64,000 nucleotides of DNA from Geotalea toluenoxydans JCM 15764 (GCF_001311985.1 NZ_BBCJ01000012.1:62001-126000); one strand, 5' to 3'. Shown: positions 31,815 to 41,443, numbered from the stretch's first letter. The notes: a model not told the origin generated them from the sequence alone. Numbers and translations: made by a program.

Positions 31815-32297
31815 ATGTCAAAGGAAAAAATAGCGGTTACACCTGCAGTGCGCATGCTTCGCGCCGAGAAAGCCCAGTTCGTCCCCCATCTATACAATTA
31901 CGAGGAAAAGGGGGGCACGGCCGTATCCGCACGAGAACTGGGAGTTGATGAACATTGCATCATAAAGACACTGATCATGGAGGATGACGCCAGGCAGCCG
32001 CTGGTTGTGCTCATGCATGGGGATTGCCAGGTTTCCACCAAGGAACTGGCCAGGGTCCTGGGGGTGAAGAGTGTTGCTCCCTGCAGCCCGGAGGTTGCCA
32101 ATCGGCATTCGGGGTATCTGGTAGGAGGCACCTCCCCATTCGGTACACGGCGTACCATGCCGGTTTATATGGAAGAGACCATCCATGAGCTGCCACAGAT
32201 ATACATCAACGGTGGCAAACGGGGCTTTCTCGTTGCCATGGACCCACAGGAGGTGGTGCGGCTGCTGAAGCCCGTCCTGGTAAGGGTGGGGATATGA
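31815..32297 (+). CDS. YbaK/EbsC-family aminoacyl-tRNA deacylase
   Basis: 160 residues, intact. Family features are AVRMLRAEKAQFVPHLYNYEE, the catalytic-site lysine region IIKTLIMEDD, VSTKELARVLGVKSV, GYLVGGTSPFGTR and IYINGGKRGFLVAM. Such proteins hydrolyse mischarged Cys-tRNA(Pro) or related species. The start ATG 31815 follows a GAAGAGG site. The stop is directly followed by the heptanucleotide array. Confidence 0.85.
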   Translation: MSKEKIAVTPAVRMLRAEKAQFVPHLYNYEEKGGTAVSARELGVDEHCIIKTLIMEDDARQPLVVLMHGDCQVSTKELARVLGVKSVAPCSPEVANRHSGYLVGGTSPFGTRRTMPVYMEETIHELPQIYINGGKRGFLVAMDPQEVVRLLKPVLVRVGI

Positions 32298-32299
32298 CG

Positions 32300-32397
32300 G
32301 TGATTGGTGATTGGTGATTGGTGATTGGTGATTGGTGACGGGTGACGGGTGACGGGTGAGGGGTGACGGGTGAGGGGTGACGGGTGAGGGGTGAGAC
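32300..32397. repeat. Heptanucleotide tandem array (14 units)
   Basis: Five GTGATTG units are followed by GTGACGG and GTGAGGG units in alternation, all in perfect 7-base phase. The array fills the whole gap between the YbaK stop and the Sir2 start. Confidence 0.9.
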
Positions 32398-32398
32398 G

Positions 32399-33214
32399 AT
32401 GGATGACATATTCTTTCGGGCTGCTGAAGCGATCAGGAATGCCGGGGCGCTGGTGATAACGGCCGGCGCAGGGATGGGGGTGGATTCGGGGCTTCCAGAC
32501 TTCCGCGGGGATAAGGGCTTCTGGCAGGCCTATCCCATGTATGAACGGCTCGGCATCAGCTTCGTCGGCGCTGCCAATCCTGAACATTTCGAGCGGGATC
32601 CGCCTTTGGCTGGGGTTTTTACGGCCATCGCACCAACCTTTATCGCCAAACCGTTCCCCATGCCGGATTCTCCCTCCTCAGGTCCTGGATCGAGCGTTTC
32701 AATCTTGATCATTTCGTGGTCACCTCCAACGTGGACGGCCAGTTCCAGAAGGCGGGCTTTCCTGAAGACCGTATTTTGGAGGTTCACGGCTCCATCCACC
32801 ATCTCCAGTGCACGGCCCCTTGTTCCCTTAATATCTGGAGCAACAGGGAGAGCATCCCGGTAGATACGGATACCATGCGCGCCCGCTCCATCCCGCGTTG
32901 CATGAGCTGCAAAGGGGTCGCCCGGCCCAATATCCTCATGTTCGGCGATTACGGCTGGATCAGTGCCCGCACCGATCGCCAGGAAGGGCGGTTCGAAGAG
33001 TTCCTGGATTCCGCCAGGCTAAAGCCCATGGTGGTAATCGAAATGGGAGCAGGAACGGCCATTCCCACCATCCGCCATCTAAGCGAGCACCTGCTCAAGG
33101 AAAGGCGTCACCCTTGTCCGCATAAATCCCCGTGAAGCGCAGGTTGCAGTCCCCCACCTGTCCCTGGCATGTGGAGCCCTGGAGGGAGTGACAGCCATAA
33201 ACGGTTCCATGTGA
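32399..33214 (+). CDS. Sir2-family NAD-dependent deacylase, frameshifted
   Basis: About 272 residues after repairing a one-base loss near 32625 and a two-base loss in an A run near 33102. Sirtuin motifs are ITAGAGMGVDSGLPDFRG (NAD loop; Met replaces the usual Ser or Ile), TSNVDGQF, ILEVHGSIHHLQC with the active-site His, and CMSCKG for zinc, with VIEMGAGTAIP late. After the second repair the C-terminus reads VTLVRINPREAQVAV. The role could be deacetylation or ADP-ribosylation. Confidence 0.82.
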
Positions 33215-33317
33215 GACCTGGAGAAAATCTTCCGGTCCTAAAATTACCTTGCCTTTTCCTCTTCCTGTGTTAAAATGCCCAAAATTTAGGCACATCCAAT
33301 CAGTTCACCGGTTATCA

Positions 33318-34297
33318 TTGAAAACTTTGCTTTCTCTCGGCTCACTGCAGCTGGAAAACAACCTTATCCTCGCTCCCATGGCTGGCCTTACCAATCTTCC
33401 CATGCGTATCCTCGCCCGGGAATGCGGCGCCGCTCTCACTTTTACCGAAATGATCAGCGTCAACGGCCTGGTCCGGGAAGGGAAGAAAACCTTCGATCTT
33501 TTGCGCAGAGATCCCATGGATCGTCCCATGGGCATCCAGATCTTCGGCGACGACCCTCAGCTCTTGGCTGAAGGGGCGCGGCTCGTGGAGCAATACGGCG
33601 AGCTGATCGACATCAATATGGGCTGCCCGGTACGCAAGGTGGTGGGCAGCGGCGCCGGCAGCGCCTTGTTGCGCGAGCCGGCAAAGGTGGGGATGATTGT
33701 CAAGGCAGTGCGCAAGGCGACTTCCCTGCCATTGACCATCAAGATTCGCACCGGCTGGGCCGCCGCCGATCATACCTTCCTTGAAATAGGGCGCATTGCC
33801 GAGGCCGAAGGTGTCGATGGGGTGACTCTGCATCCCCGCAGCCGGGCCCAGATGTTTGAAGGGCATGCGGACTGGTCGAAGATCGCCGAGCTGAAAGAGG
33901 CGCTTTCCGTACCGGTCATCGGCAGCGGCGACATCTTCACTGCCGCCGACGTGGTTGCCATGATCGACCAGACCGGCTGCGACGGAGTCATGGTCGCCCG
34001 CGGCGGATTGGGTAATCCCTGGCTTTTCAGGGAGGCTCTGGCCCTGTTGTCGGGGAACGAACCAATACCCCCGACCGCTGCCGAAAAGCGATCGCTGGCT
34101 TTGCGGCACCTGGATCTTTTCCTGGAGGCAACCGGTGAACATGTTGCGGTCAGAGAAATGCGCAAGCACCTATCCTGGTATGCCAAGGGGATGCCGGGCG
34201 CAGCCATTTTCGTGCCATGATCAATCACATTGAAGACAGAACGGCACTGATAGCGGCACTGGAGGATTTCTTCTCGGAGCCTGCACATGCCCATTGA
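33318..34297 (+). CDS. tRNA-dihydrouridine synthase (DusB-like), frameshifted near the end
   Basis: About 326 residues. FMN-dependent reduction of uridine in tRNA. TIM-barrel motifs are LAPMAGLTNLPMR, INMGCPVRKVVGSGAGSALL with the catalytic Cys, IKIRTGW, VTLHPRSRAQMFEG, VIGSGDI and GVMVARGGLGNPWLF. One base lost near 34205 shifts to HFRAMINHIE and ends at 34297, overlapping the kinase start by 11 bases. The start is uncertain: TTG 33318 gives the expected N-terminus (KTLLSLGSLQLEN) but has a weak RBS. Confidence 0.88.
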
Positions 34298-35374
34298 GCA
34301 TCTTGAGGAATACTATGCCAATGTCATTGACAGCGTCGGCGATGGGGTGATCGTCCTTGATATCCAGGGGCTGGTGACGCTGCTCAATCCGGCAGCCGAA
34401 GAGATGGTCGGCATCTCCCAGCGCCAGGCCCGGAAGGCGCACTTTTCAGACCTGTTCAAGGGTGAGGAGATCCTGCTGGACATGGTGCAGAAGACGGCAC
34501 AGACCGGCATGACCATCTCCGACCATGAAAACATCATTCTGAAGAAGGTGGGCAGGCTGATACCGGTGAGCGCCACCACGTCGCCGCTGATGAAGGCTGA
34601 CGGCGACAGGATTGGCACAATCCTTATCCTGCGGGATCTGACCAATATCCGCGAGCTGGAAGATGCGGTCCGCCAGGCAGACAGGCTTTCTTCACTGGGG
34701 GCATTGGCTGCCGGTCTTGCCCATGAGATAAAAAACCCTCTGGGGGGCATCAAGGGGGCGGCGCAGCTCCTGGAGATGGAGCTGCCGGACAATCCCGAGC
34801 TGCGTGATTATACCAGGGTAATGCTCAAGGAAGTGCAGCGGGTCAACCGCATCGTCGAGGATCTTCTGGCCCTGGCGTCTCCCCGCAAACTGGAACTTTC
34901 CAAGGTCAACCTGCACAAGGTCCTTGGGGACATCCTCCTTTTGCAGAAGAGGGCAGTTGACGGGCGCCGGATTACCTTTATCCAGCAGTTCGATCCCAGC
35001 ATCCCTCCCATACTAGCCGATGAATCGCTGTTGACGCAGCTTTTTCTCAACCTGATCAAGAATGCCGTGGAGGCGGTGGGGGATGGAGGCAGGTGAAGGT
35101 GAAGAGCCGCATCCTCTCCGACTACAGCATGATGCCCAAAGGGGAGGGCCGCTCCCGCCTGGTGGCCATCGACGTGTGCGACGACGGCCCCGGCATCGAC
35201 AAGGAAGAGCTGGATCATCTTTTTACCCCGTTCTACACCACAAAGAGCAAGGGGACCGGTCTCGGGCTTGCCATCTGCCAGAAGATCATCGCCGAGCACC
35301 GGGGTATGATCAGAGTGGATTCGGAGCCCGGCAAGGGAACGGCATTCACGGTGATGCTGCCACTTGTGCAATAA
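34287..35374 (+). CDS. NtrB-like PAS sensor histidine kinase, frameshifted
   Basis: About 362 residues after one base lost near 35090 (GG run). PAS domain (about 5-110: NVIDSVGDGVIVLD), HisKA with GLAHEIKNPLGGIKGAAQLLE (phosphoacceptor His), and HATPase with NLIKNAVEAV, DDGPGID and GTGLGLAICQKI. No membrane segments, as in cytosolic NtrB/GlnL. It overlaps the dus 3' end and precedes the NtrC-type regulator, its obvious partner. Confidence 0.88.
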
Positions 35375-35380
35375 AGGCTG

Positions 35381-35458
35381 TTCTATGTTCTATGTTCGAG
35401 GTTCTAGGTTTAACCCGAACGTAGAACGTAGAACATAGAACGTAGAACTCATAGAACT
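35381..35458. repeat. Heptad repeats in inverted arrangement between kinase and regulator
   Basis: TTCTATG, TTCTATG, TTCGAGG, TTCTAGG on the left face CGTAGAA/CATAGAA-type units on the right around TTTAACCCGAACG. The arms are mutually complementary and keep a 7-base period. Confidence 0.85.
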
Positions 35459-35467
35459 GAGGTTTTC

Positions 35468-36908
35468 ATGTCTATCAACAACATACTTGTCGCCGACGAC
35501 GAAGAGAGCATGCGCTGGTCCTGTCCAAGGCCCTGAAGAAAAAAGGGTTCAACGTGGACCTGGCCAAGGATGGCGACGAGGCCCTGCGCAACATCAAGAT
35601 GCACAGCTACGATCTGGCGATCCTCGATATCAAGATGCCAGGCCTTTCGGGGCTGGAACTGCTGGACCGGGTGCGGGAGCTGAAGAGCGATCTTCTGGTG
35701 GTGATCATGACTGCCGAGGCGAGCATGAAGAACGCCGTGGAAGCCATGAAGCGTGGCGCCTATGACTACCTGACCAAGCCCTTCGACCTGGATGTCATCG
35801 ACGCCATTGTCGAGAAAGTGAACCGGGCGAGGGAGATGACCACCCAGGTGACTCTGCTCAAGGAGGAGCTGAAGGACCGCTACCAGCTGGAAAAAACCAT
35901 TATCGGCAACTCCCCGGCCATGCGGGAGATCTACAAGACTATCGGCAAGGTGGCTCCCAGTGACGTTACCGTTCTCGTCCAGGGCGAATCGGGAACCGGC
36001 AAGGAGCTCATTGCCCGGGCCATTCACTTCAACTCCAAGCGCCTCGGCAAGCCTTTCGTTGCCCTCAACTGCGCTGCCATTCCCAAGGAACTCCTGGAGA
36101 GCGAGCTGTTCGGTTTTGAAAAGGGGGCATTCACCGGCGCCGTCGAGCGGAAGCTGGGCAAGTTCGAGCAGGCCAACAACGGCACCATCTTCCTTGATGA
36201 GATCGGCGACATGCCCTTCGACCTGCAGTCGAAGATCCTGCGCGTTCTCCAGGAAAAAGAGGTAACCAGAACCGGCGGCAGCCAGATCATTCCGGTTGAT
36301 GTGCGGGTAGTGGCGGCGACCAATCAGGATCTGGAGGAAATGGTGCGGAAGAAGCAGTTCCGGGAAGATCTCTTCTATCGCCTCAACGTCATCCCCCTGC
36401 ACCTGGTGCCGCTACGTGAGCGGAGCGAGGACATCCCGCTCTTGGTGGATTATTTCTTGGCCAAGGTCTGCGCCGAGCTGGAAGTCCCGGTCAAGACCTG
36501 TTCACCCGATGCTATTCGCCTTCTTACCTCCTACAACTGGCCCGGCAATGTCAGGGAACTGGAAAATACCATCAAGCGGGCCGTTATCCTCTCTGTCGAT
36601 CCACTGCTGACTGCTGCCGATTTTTCCAGCCTGCGGGTGCAGAAGGGGGCAGAACTGGTGCAGAGCGAAGACCTCTCACTTGAAGGAATCGTAGATATCA
36701 AGCTGCGCGGCTCCTTTACCAACATGGAAAAGATGGAGAGCGGCGACGTATACACCATGGTGCTGGAGCAGGTGGAGCGGCCACTGATCCGCTTTGTCCT
36801 GGAAAAACACGGGGCAATCAGGTGCGGGCCGCGGACATACTCGGCATCAACCGCAATACCCTGCGCAAGAAGATCACCGAACTGGGGATCGAGGTGAAGA
36901 AGGACTGA
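35468..36908 (+). CDS. NtrC-family sigma-54 response regulator, frameshifted
   Basis: About 480 residues after two single-base losses (near 35520 and 36820). Receiver domain with [15 protein letters not shown] (phospho-Asp) and LTKPF. AAA+ domain with Walker [22 protein letters not shown], the Walker B region [12 protein letters not shown], and [13 protein letters not shown] Fis-type HTH appears after the second repair ([18 protein letters not shown]). Activates sigma-54 promoters when phosphorylated by the adjacent NtrB-like kinase. Targets are unknown. Confidence 0.9.
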
Positions 36909-36914
36909 ACTGCG

Positions 36915-36998
36915 GTGATTGGTGATTAAGGCGGTGACGAGTGACGAGTGACGAGGTCCACTGTCTTTTGTCACCTGTCACTTGTCACACGTCACATG
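36915..36998. repeat. Heptad repeats in inverted arrangement after the ntrC-like gene
   Basis: GTGATTG, GTGATTA, then three GTGACGA units face GTCACCT, GTCACTT, GTCACAC and GTCACAT units. The GTGAC and GTCAC cores are complementary, so the array can fold into a hairpin. Confidence 0.85.
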
Positions 36999-37017
36999 AT
37001 TAAATAAAGGGGGACGT

Positions 37018-37581
37018 ATGGGGGTAAAGGAAAAGTTTTTTCTCGACAGCGGCAATGCAGTGTTGGTGGTGATCGACGTGCAGGAAAAGCTGTGCAAGGC
37101 CATGGACGACAAGGTGCTGGCCAAGCTTTGTACTAATGTCTCCATCCTCCAGGAAGCGGCCGCCGAGCTCGATCTTCCGGTCCTGGCCACGGAGCAGTAC
37201 GTGAAGGGGCTTGGGGAAACCCTGCCGGAGCTGAAGGAGAAGCTCTGTTCGCCAGCCTTGGAAAAGATGACCTTCAGCTGCTGTGGCGACCATAATTTCA
37301 CCGATGCGGTCAGGAAGACCGGTCGCAAGCAGATCATCATCGTCGGCATGGAGACCCACGTCTGCGTTCTGCAGACGGTGCTGGAGCTTCTGGATGCCGG
37401 GTACTACGTGCACCTGGTGAAGGATGCGGTCATGAGCCGCAAAAAGGACAACTGGCAGGTGGGTGTGGACGCGGCCGCCGCTGCCGGCGCGGTCATTACC
37501 TCCACCGAAGCGGTGCTCTTCCAGCTGTTGCGGGTGGCCGGGACCGATGCCTTCAAGAAATTGTCCAAGCTGGTGCGGTAA
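37018..37581 (+). CDS. Isochorismatase-family cysteine hydrolase
   Basis: 187 residues, intact. Family triad positions are visible: Asp in LVVIDVQEKL, Lys in the ALEKMTFSC segment, and Cys in GMETHVCVLQT (the VCVLQT motif is typical of the YcaC/nicotinamidase-like branch). The substrate is not predictable. A strong terminator follows 24 bases after the stop. Confidence 0.87.
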   Translation: MGVKEKFFLDSGNAVLVVIDVQEKLCKAMDDKVLAKLCTNVSILQEAAAELDLPVLATEQYVKGLGETLPELKEKLCSPALEKMTFSCCGDHNFTDAVRKTGRKQIIIVGMETHVCVLQTVLELLDAGYYVHLVKDAVMSRKKDNWQVGVDAAAAAGAVITSTEAVLFQLLRVAGTDAFKKLSKLVR

Positions 37582-37604
37582 GCGCTGCTCGACTAATAGG
37601 TATG

Positions 37605-37643
37605 AAAAAGCCCGGGAGACATGGCTTCCCGGGCTTTTTTTAA
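37605..37643 (+). terminator. Intrinsic terminator after the isochorismatase-family gene
   Basis: Stem AAAAAGCCCGGGA/TCCCGGGCTTTTTT with a short loop and a T run. Confidence 0.9.
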
Positions 37644-37868
37644 TGGTTTTTCCCCAAAGTTTTGGGGAAGAGTCAGGCAGTCGCGACGTCGTCCGTTCGC
37701 TCTGTCGCCACAGCTGCGGACCTTGCAGTGCCGCCCGCATAATGCCGCACGGTGCCAAACAGGCGAGCCCTTCTCCGTTCCACATGCGGCGGGTGTCCGC
37801 TCGCCGCTATGGCTCGTCGCTTACTCCCGACGCCCCGCCTTCCTTCCCCGGAAACGTTTGAAGCCCGG

Positions 37869-38378
37869 CTATTGCAGGGTAATATTCCTCACGTCCAGCG
37901 TGCCGGCAGAGACAACCATGGCATAAAAGACGGAAGTTCCCGTCACTGTCTGGGAACCGGTATCGAAACCTCCCACCAAAGTAACGGATTTGGGAAGATC
38001 GGCAGTGAAGGTCTCGCCGTAATTGACATTGCGCATATAAACAGTGCCCCCTTCCGGGGCGTTGGCGTAAAGTTCGTACATGCTGCATTCGTTTGCACCC
38101 GCCACCGCAACACCGGCACGGCTTGCTTCACAACTGTTCCCATAGGTGCGATTGTCGCAACCGCAGACCGGATTCCACAGGGTAATGCACATCTGGGGCA
38201 TAGCCGCGCATGTCCCCGGCCCACCGCAGGTCCCCACAGGTTTCGAACAGTAGTTGCCCGCTCCACAATCGCCTTTGAAGTAACACGTTGTGGCACCGGC
38301 TGCATACAGCGGTGTTGCAGCGGCAAACAGGCAAACCGTTACCATCACAACCCACAGTCTTCTCACCGATCCTGTCAT
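37869..38378 (-). CDS. Secreted cysteine-rich protein with Kazal-like domain
   Basis: 169 residues, intact. Signal peptide (VVMVTVCLFAAATPLYAAG), then a Cys-rich segment (TCYFKGDCGAGNYCSK), then a Kazal-like core NPVCGCDNRTYGNSCEASRAGV ending in NEC. The C-terminal 60 residues are beta-rich (AGTLDVRNITLQ). Kazal domains inhibit serine proteases; the PVCGCD variant is typical of bacterial copies. Position alone between a terminator and the accessory region gives no partner. About 220 bases at 37644-37868 downstream hold no gene, only GC-rich repeat-like sequence. Confidence 0.7.
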   Translation of the reverse strand: MTGSVRRLWVVMVTVCLFAAATPLYAAGATTCYFKGDCGAGNYCSKPVGTCGGPGTCAAMPQMCITLWNPVCGCDNRTYGNSCEASRAGVAVAGANECSMYELYANAPEGGTVYMRNVNYGETFTADLPKSVTLVGGFDTGSQTVTGTSVFYAMVVSAGTLDVRNITLQ

Positions 38379-38675
38379 GTTCCCCCCTATATGTCATTTG
38401 TAGCGGAGCTTAGTTAAATATCTTTATAACTTTTATTTTGTAGAGATCAATAGTTGGATGAAGCTTTATTTGTGTGCCGTGTGGGGAGGCCTTTGAGACT
38501 AATTGCCGCTGGCTACTTAGGGCGTTGCGGTTATTTTTAATTTTTCCCATTGAGCTGGGCACATATTTGGTGTAGTGATGGGTATGCGCACTGCGGGCGA
38601 CCGGCAGATGCAGGGTAGGGAGTGAGAAAAGGATTTGACCATGGATGCAGCGGATGAGCAGCAAACGGGCCTTTT
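38379..38675. other. Intergenic region upstream of the Kazal-like gene, no gene seen
   Basis: AT-rich near 38400-38450, then mixed. Minus-strand reading frames here show no coding character. It presumably holds the promoter of the Kazal-like gene. Confidence 0.4.
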
Positions 38676-38758
38676 GCATCTACCAGTAGATATTGGCTTT
38701 GCATCTACATTTAGATAAAAGCATATACACGTAGATACTTGCATCTAGCTGTAGATGC
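38676..38758. repeat. Four dyad repeats GCATCTA-N4-TAGATGC spaced by 20-25 bp
   Basis: Units begin at 38676, 38701, 38721 and 38741. The last (GCATCTAGCTGTAGATGC) is a near-perfect dyad and the others are degraded versions. The last three are spaced exactly 20 bp, two helical turns, placing them on one face of the helix. This looks like an operator array or iterons. No spacers or long repeats, so not CRISPR. Confidence 0.75.
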
Positions 38759-38927
38759 TTCACTGTAACTGGTCAATAGATAGTTATCTCAAAAGACGAA
38801 GTGACGAAGGAAATACCTTCATAAACAGCAGGATCGCGCCCCAGAAAATAGCGGAGCCGGTGATTCCGCCAGCAATTACTTGAAGAACTATACCAATAGG
38901 ACTTGTTATAAAGGAGATCCACCAATT

Positions 38928-39401
38928 ATGTGTGACGTGTCCGTCGCTACAAGTTATACCCCGTACATTACTGCTATTGGAGGGGCTATAACTGGTGGAG
39001 CTATTTCCCTTTTCGTAGGATTCAAGTTGTCCCAAAGAAACCACACGAACGCCCTCGCCCTGATGAAAAGGCAAGAAGCAAATAAAGCCTTCCTTGCTTT
39101 GGAAGCTTCTTTTCTCCCCGCCCTCAGAATCCTGAAGAGAACCGGAACTAAAGACTTCGATAAAATCCCCACCTTTTTTGACAACCAAGAAATTGCCATG
39201 CTGTCCTTTGTTTGGCATCTCAGCGGAGAAAACAGGACTGGCTTTGAAGAGAAGTGGGCAAAGTACAAAGAGTGGCAAAAAGAATATGAAGAACGAGAAA
39301 ACCAAATGGAAAATTTTGGACTGATGTTGATGTGCGACGGCAAGCGACCAGGTTTTATAAAAATACTTGAAGATATTATTGAAGCGGCTAAGAAATACTG
39401 A
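38928..39401 (+). CDS. Hypothetical membrane-anchored protein in accessory region
   Basis: 157 residues from ATG 38928 (AAGGAG about 11 bases upstream). One N-terminal membrane segment (PYITAIGGAITGGAISLFVGF) is followed by a charged helical cytoplasmic domain (ANKAFLALEASFLPALRILKRT, KWAKYKEWQKEYEERENQMENF). It is more AT-rich than neighbouring genes, suggesting acquired DNA. Not recognised. The antisense frame 38784-39539 is weaker and lacks a good start. Confidence 0.6.
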   Translation: MCDVSVATSYTPYITAIGGAITGGAISLFVGFKLSQRNHTNALALMKRQEANKAFLALEASFLPALRILKRTGTKDFDKIPTFFDNQEIAMLSFVWHLSGENRTGFEEKWAKYKEWQKEYEERENQMENFGLMLMCDGKRPGFIKILEDIIEAAKKY

Positions 39402-39462
39402 CATATTCCCTCCAAGAGATAACCAAGCGTAACACCGGGCAAGCCGGTGTACTCTCAGCCGT

Positions 39463-40600
39463 GTGCGCCCGGCAGGGCGCGTGTCGCGAAAGCGACGTAT
39501 GATCAACTGTGGTGGTTGATTATTGACTTGGAGGTGCAAGTCCTCTACGGACCCTGATGGTGGGAACCGTTAGCCGGACGGCAAGGGTGTCCGTCGCGAG
39601 GCGGAATCTGAAGGAAGCCGCAGGCAAAGTCCTGGCCCGACGAACAGAAATCGCATAAGAGGCAGTCGTATCCGGGCGAGAAGGCACGTGACTTCAAAGC
39701 CCGATAACCATTCAGAGGGTGCGGCTGTAAATGCGGCGGGTATATGGGATGAAGGTCACGCGCATTACCCGGGGAGGTCTGTCGTCCCGCACTGGGCGAA
39801 ATCCGGTGCAGGGGAGCTGAAAAGCAGCTCCCTCATGTTCGGCAGAAGTCAGCAGAAGCATAGTAGTCGGCCCAACCAGTCGATGAAGGGCGGAACATGA
39901 AACGACGAAAGGGAACCCTTAATTTCGATGACGACAGGAGCAGCAGAAGGCCGGGAAGAGATGCCTGGCGCCAACCCGGAATGGAGCGGCCGGAAGCCGA
40001 AGGGAGCCGGGGCGGGTGCGGCAAGCGTCACGGGAATGACGGCTCATTCCACTTTCGAGGCGGAACAGCTGATGGAAGTAATCATCAGCCGTGGCAACAT
40101 GATGGCGGCCTACTCACGAGTAGTAGCCAACAAAGGGGCGCCCGGTATCGATGAGATGCCGGTAACAGCTTTGAAAGGTTAACTGCAAGAAGAGTGGCCG
40201 CGCATCAAAGAAGAACTGCTGGCGGGCAGGTATCGCCCGCAACCGGTATTGAAGGTAGAGATACCGAAACCGGGAGGCGGCACAAGAATGCTGGGGATAC
40301 CCACCGTTCTCGACCGTCTCATCCAGCAGGCAGTGCATCAGGTCTTGAGCCAAAAGTTCGATCCGGATTTCTCGGAAAACTCCTACGGGTTCCGACCTGG
40401 CAAGAGTGCCCATCAGGCAGTAAAAGCCGCACGACAGCACGTCATAAGCGGTCGGCGGTGGGTGGTCGATATTGACCTGGAGAAATTCTTTGACCGCGTC
40501 AACCATGACATTCTCATGTCACTGGTCAAGCGCAAGGTCAGAGACCGGCGGGTGCTGAAGCTGATTGACAGCTACTTGAAGGCCGGGGAGTCTATGGGGT
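39463..40600 (+). mobile_element. Group II intron, 5' part only
   Basis: It begins with the intron-type 5' end GTGCGCCCGGCAGGG, followed by about 450 bases of structured GC-rich non-coding RNA sequence and then a group II reverse transcriptase frame. The RT homology stops near 40588 where an unrelated palindromic repeat begins. No domain V/VI-like 3' end was seen downstream to 41700. Just upstream, ACACCGG-GCAAG-CCGGTGT forms a hairpin that may be part of the insertion site. Confidence 0.75.
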
Positions 40601-40653
40601 CATGTTTGACATTTGAAGATTCACTGGGGCAAATGTTTAAATGTCAAACATGA
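39928..40653 (+). pseudogene. Group II intron reverse transcriptase/maturase, truncated with nonsense codon
   Basis: Frame 1 carries RT motifs: NMMAAYSRVVANKGAPGIDEM, GRYRPQPVLKVEIPKPGGGTRMLGIPTVLDRLIQQAV, YGFRPGKSAHQAV, WVVDIDLEKFFDRVNHDIL. An in-frame TAA at 40180-40182 (probably from TAC or TAT) interrupts it between ALKG and LQEEWP without a frame change. The frame is cut before the YADD box by a repeat at about 40588. It is therefore inactive, and any mobility would need a helper in trans. Confidence 0.85.
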
Positions 40654-40742
40654 CCCTCTGATTTTCCTGACCCTCTGATTTTCCCCTCTGATTTTCCCTA
40701 AATGTCAAACATGACCCTCTGATTTTCCCTCTGATTTTCCCC
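40588..40742. repeat. Palindromic REP-like repeat, left copy beside the IS30 remnant
   Basis: Arms GTCATGTTTGACATTT (40599-40614) and AAATGTCAAACATGAC (40639-40654) are perfect inverted copies, followed by CCTCTGATTTTC-type direct repeats to 40742. The first about 98 bases are duplicated at 41343-41443. Confidence 0.88.
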
Positions 40743-40755
40743 TGGGGCGGTAGAT

Positions 40756-41329
40756 TCAAATTGCAAGTGCACCACCACATGCTTCACAGAAAATTTCATG
40801 GGGTGTCCGGTAGCCGAGACATTTTCTTGGGCGATGGTTTAATCTTTCAATTGCCTTGGTCAGCTTTGCATCGGAGAATCTCCTGAGATCCGTGCCTTTG
40901 GGGAAGTAAAAGCGCAGCAGACCGTTCGTGTTCTCGTTGGTGCCGCGCTGCCACGCAGCATAGGCGTCAGCGAAGTAGACCTTGAGACCTGTGTTGCTTT
41001 CGAGCTCTTTAAATTTTGAAAACTCTTTGCCATTATCCAGGGTTAGCGTCTGACGCAGATTTTGAGGCAGCGCCAGATAAGCCGTGATCGCTGCGTTGTT
41101 GAAGCTGTTAGCCTTTCGATCTGAGAGCCGCGAGATCATTATATAACGACTCTTACGCTCAACATAAGTCGCTAACGCCCCAGAGCCACGACGTCCCAGT
41201 ACCAGGTCCGCTTCCCAGTCCCCGAAGCGACTTCGATCTGCAACGATGGACGGCCTTTCGGCAATCCCAACTCGGCCAGGAATGAAGCGACGGCCAGCTC
41301 CATAGCGTTTTTGGCGCCGCCGGCGCTTA
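40756..41329 (-). pseudogene. IS30-family transposase remnant (catalytic domain)
   Basis: One open frame of about 190 residues lacking the N-terminal HTH. The DDE core is complete: DWEADLVLG, LTLDNGKEFS, and NENTNGLLRFYFPKGTD with the Glu. It ends NHRPRKCLGYRTPHEIF. The N-terminal cut at about 41330 coincides with the right copy of the palindromic repeat. Inactive as it stands. Confidence 0.88.
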
Positions 41330-41342
41330 GGGAGTCTATGGG

Positions 41343-41443
41343 GAGTCTATGGGGTCATGTTTGACATTTGAAGATTCACTGGGGGGCAAATGTTTAAATG
41401 TCAAACATGACCCTCTGATTTTCCTGACCCTCTGATTTTCCCC
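41343..41443. repeat. Palindromic REP-like repeat, right copy beside the IS30 remnant
   Basis: Near-identical to 40588-40685 (GAGTCTATGGGG, the 16-base palindrome arms, then two CCTCTGATTTTC units). It differs by two extra G in the centre. Confidence 0.88.

Noticed and set aside
32300..32397. CRISPR or coding repeat
   Set aside because: Pure 7-base tandem units without spacers, lying between a stop and a start codon.
38676..38758. CRISPR array
   Set aside because: Units are short dyads with only 2-7 bases between them, with no unique spacers and no cas genes.
38784..39539. Minus-strand frame opposite the AT-rich hypothetical gene
   Set aside because: No good ribosome site and weaker coding look than the plus-strand frame; not fully excluded.
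40180..40182. TAA in the intron RT as recoding
   Set aside because: The element is also cut at 40588 and TAA has no known recoding of this kind, so it is decay.
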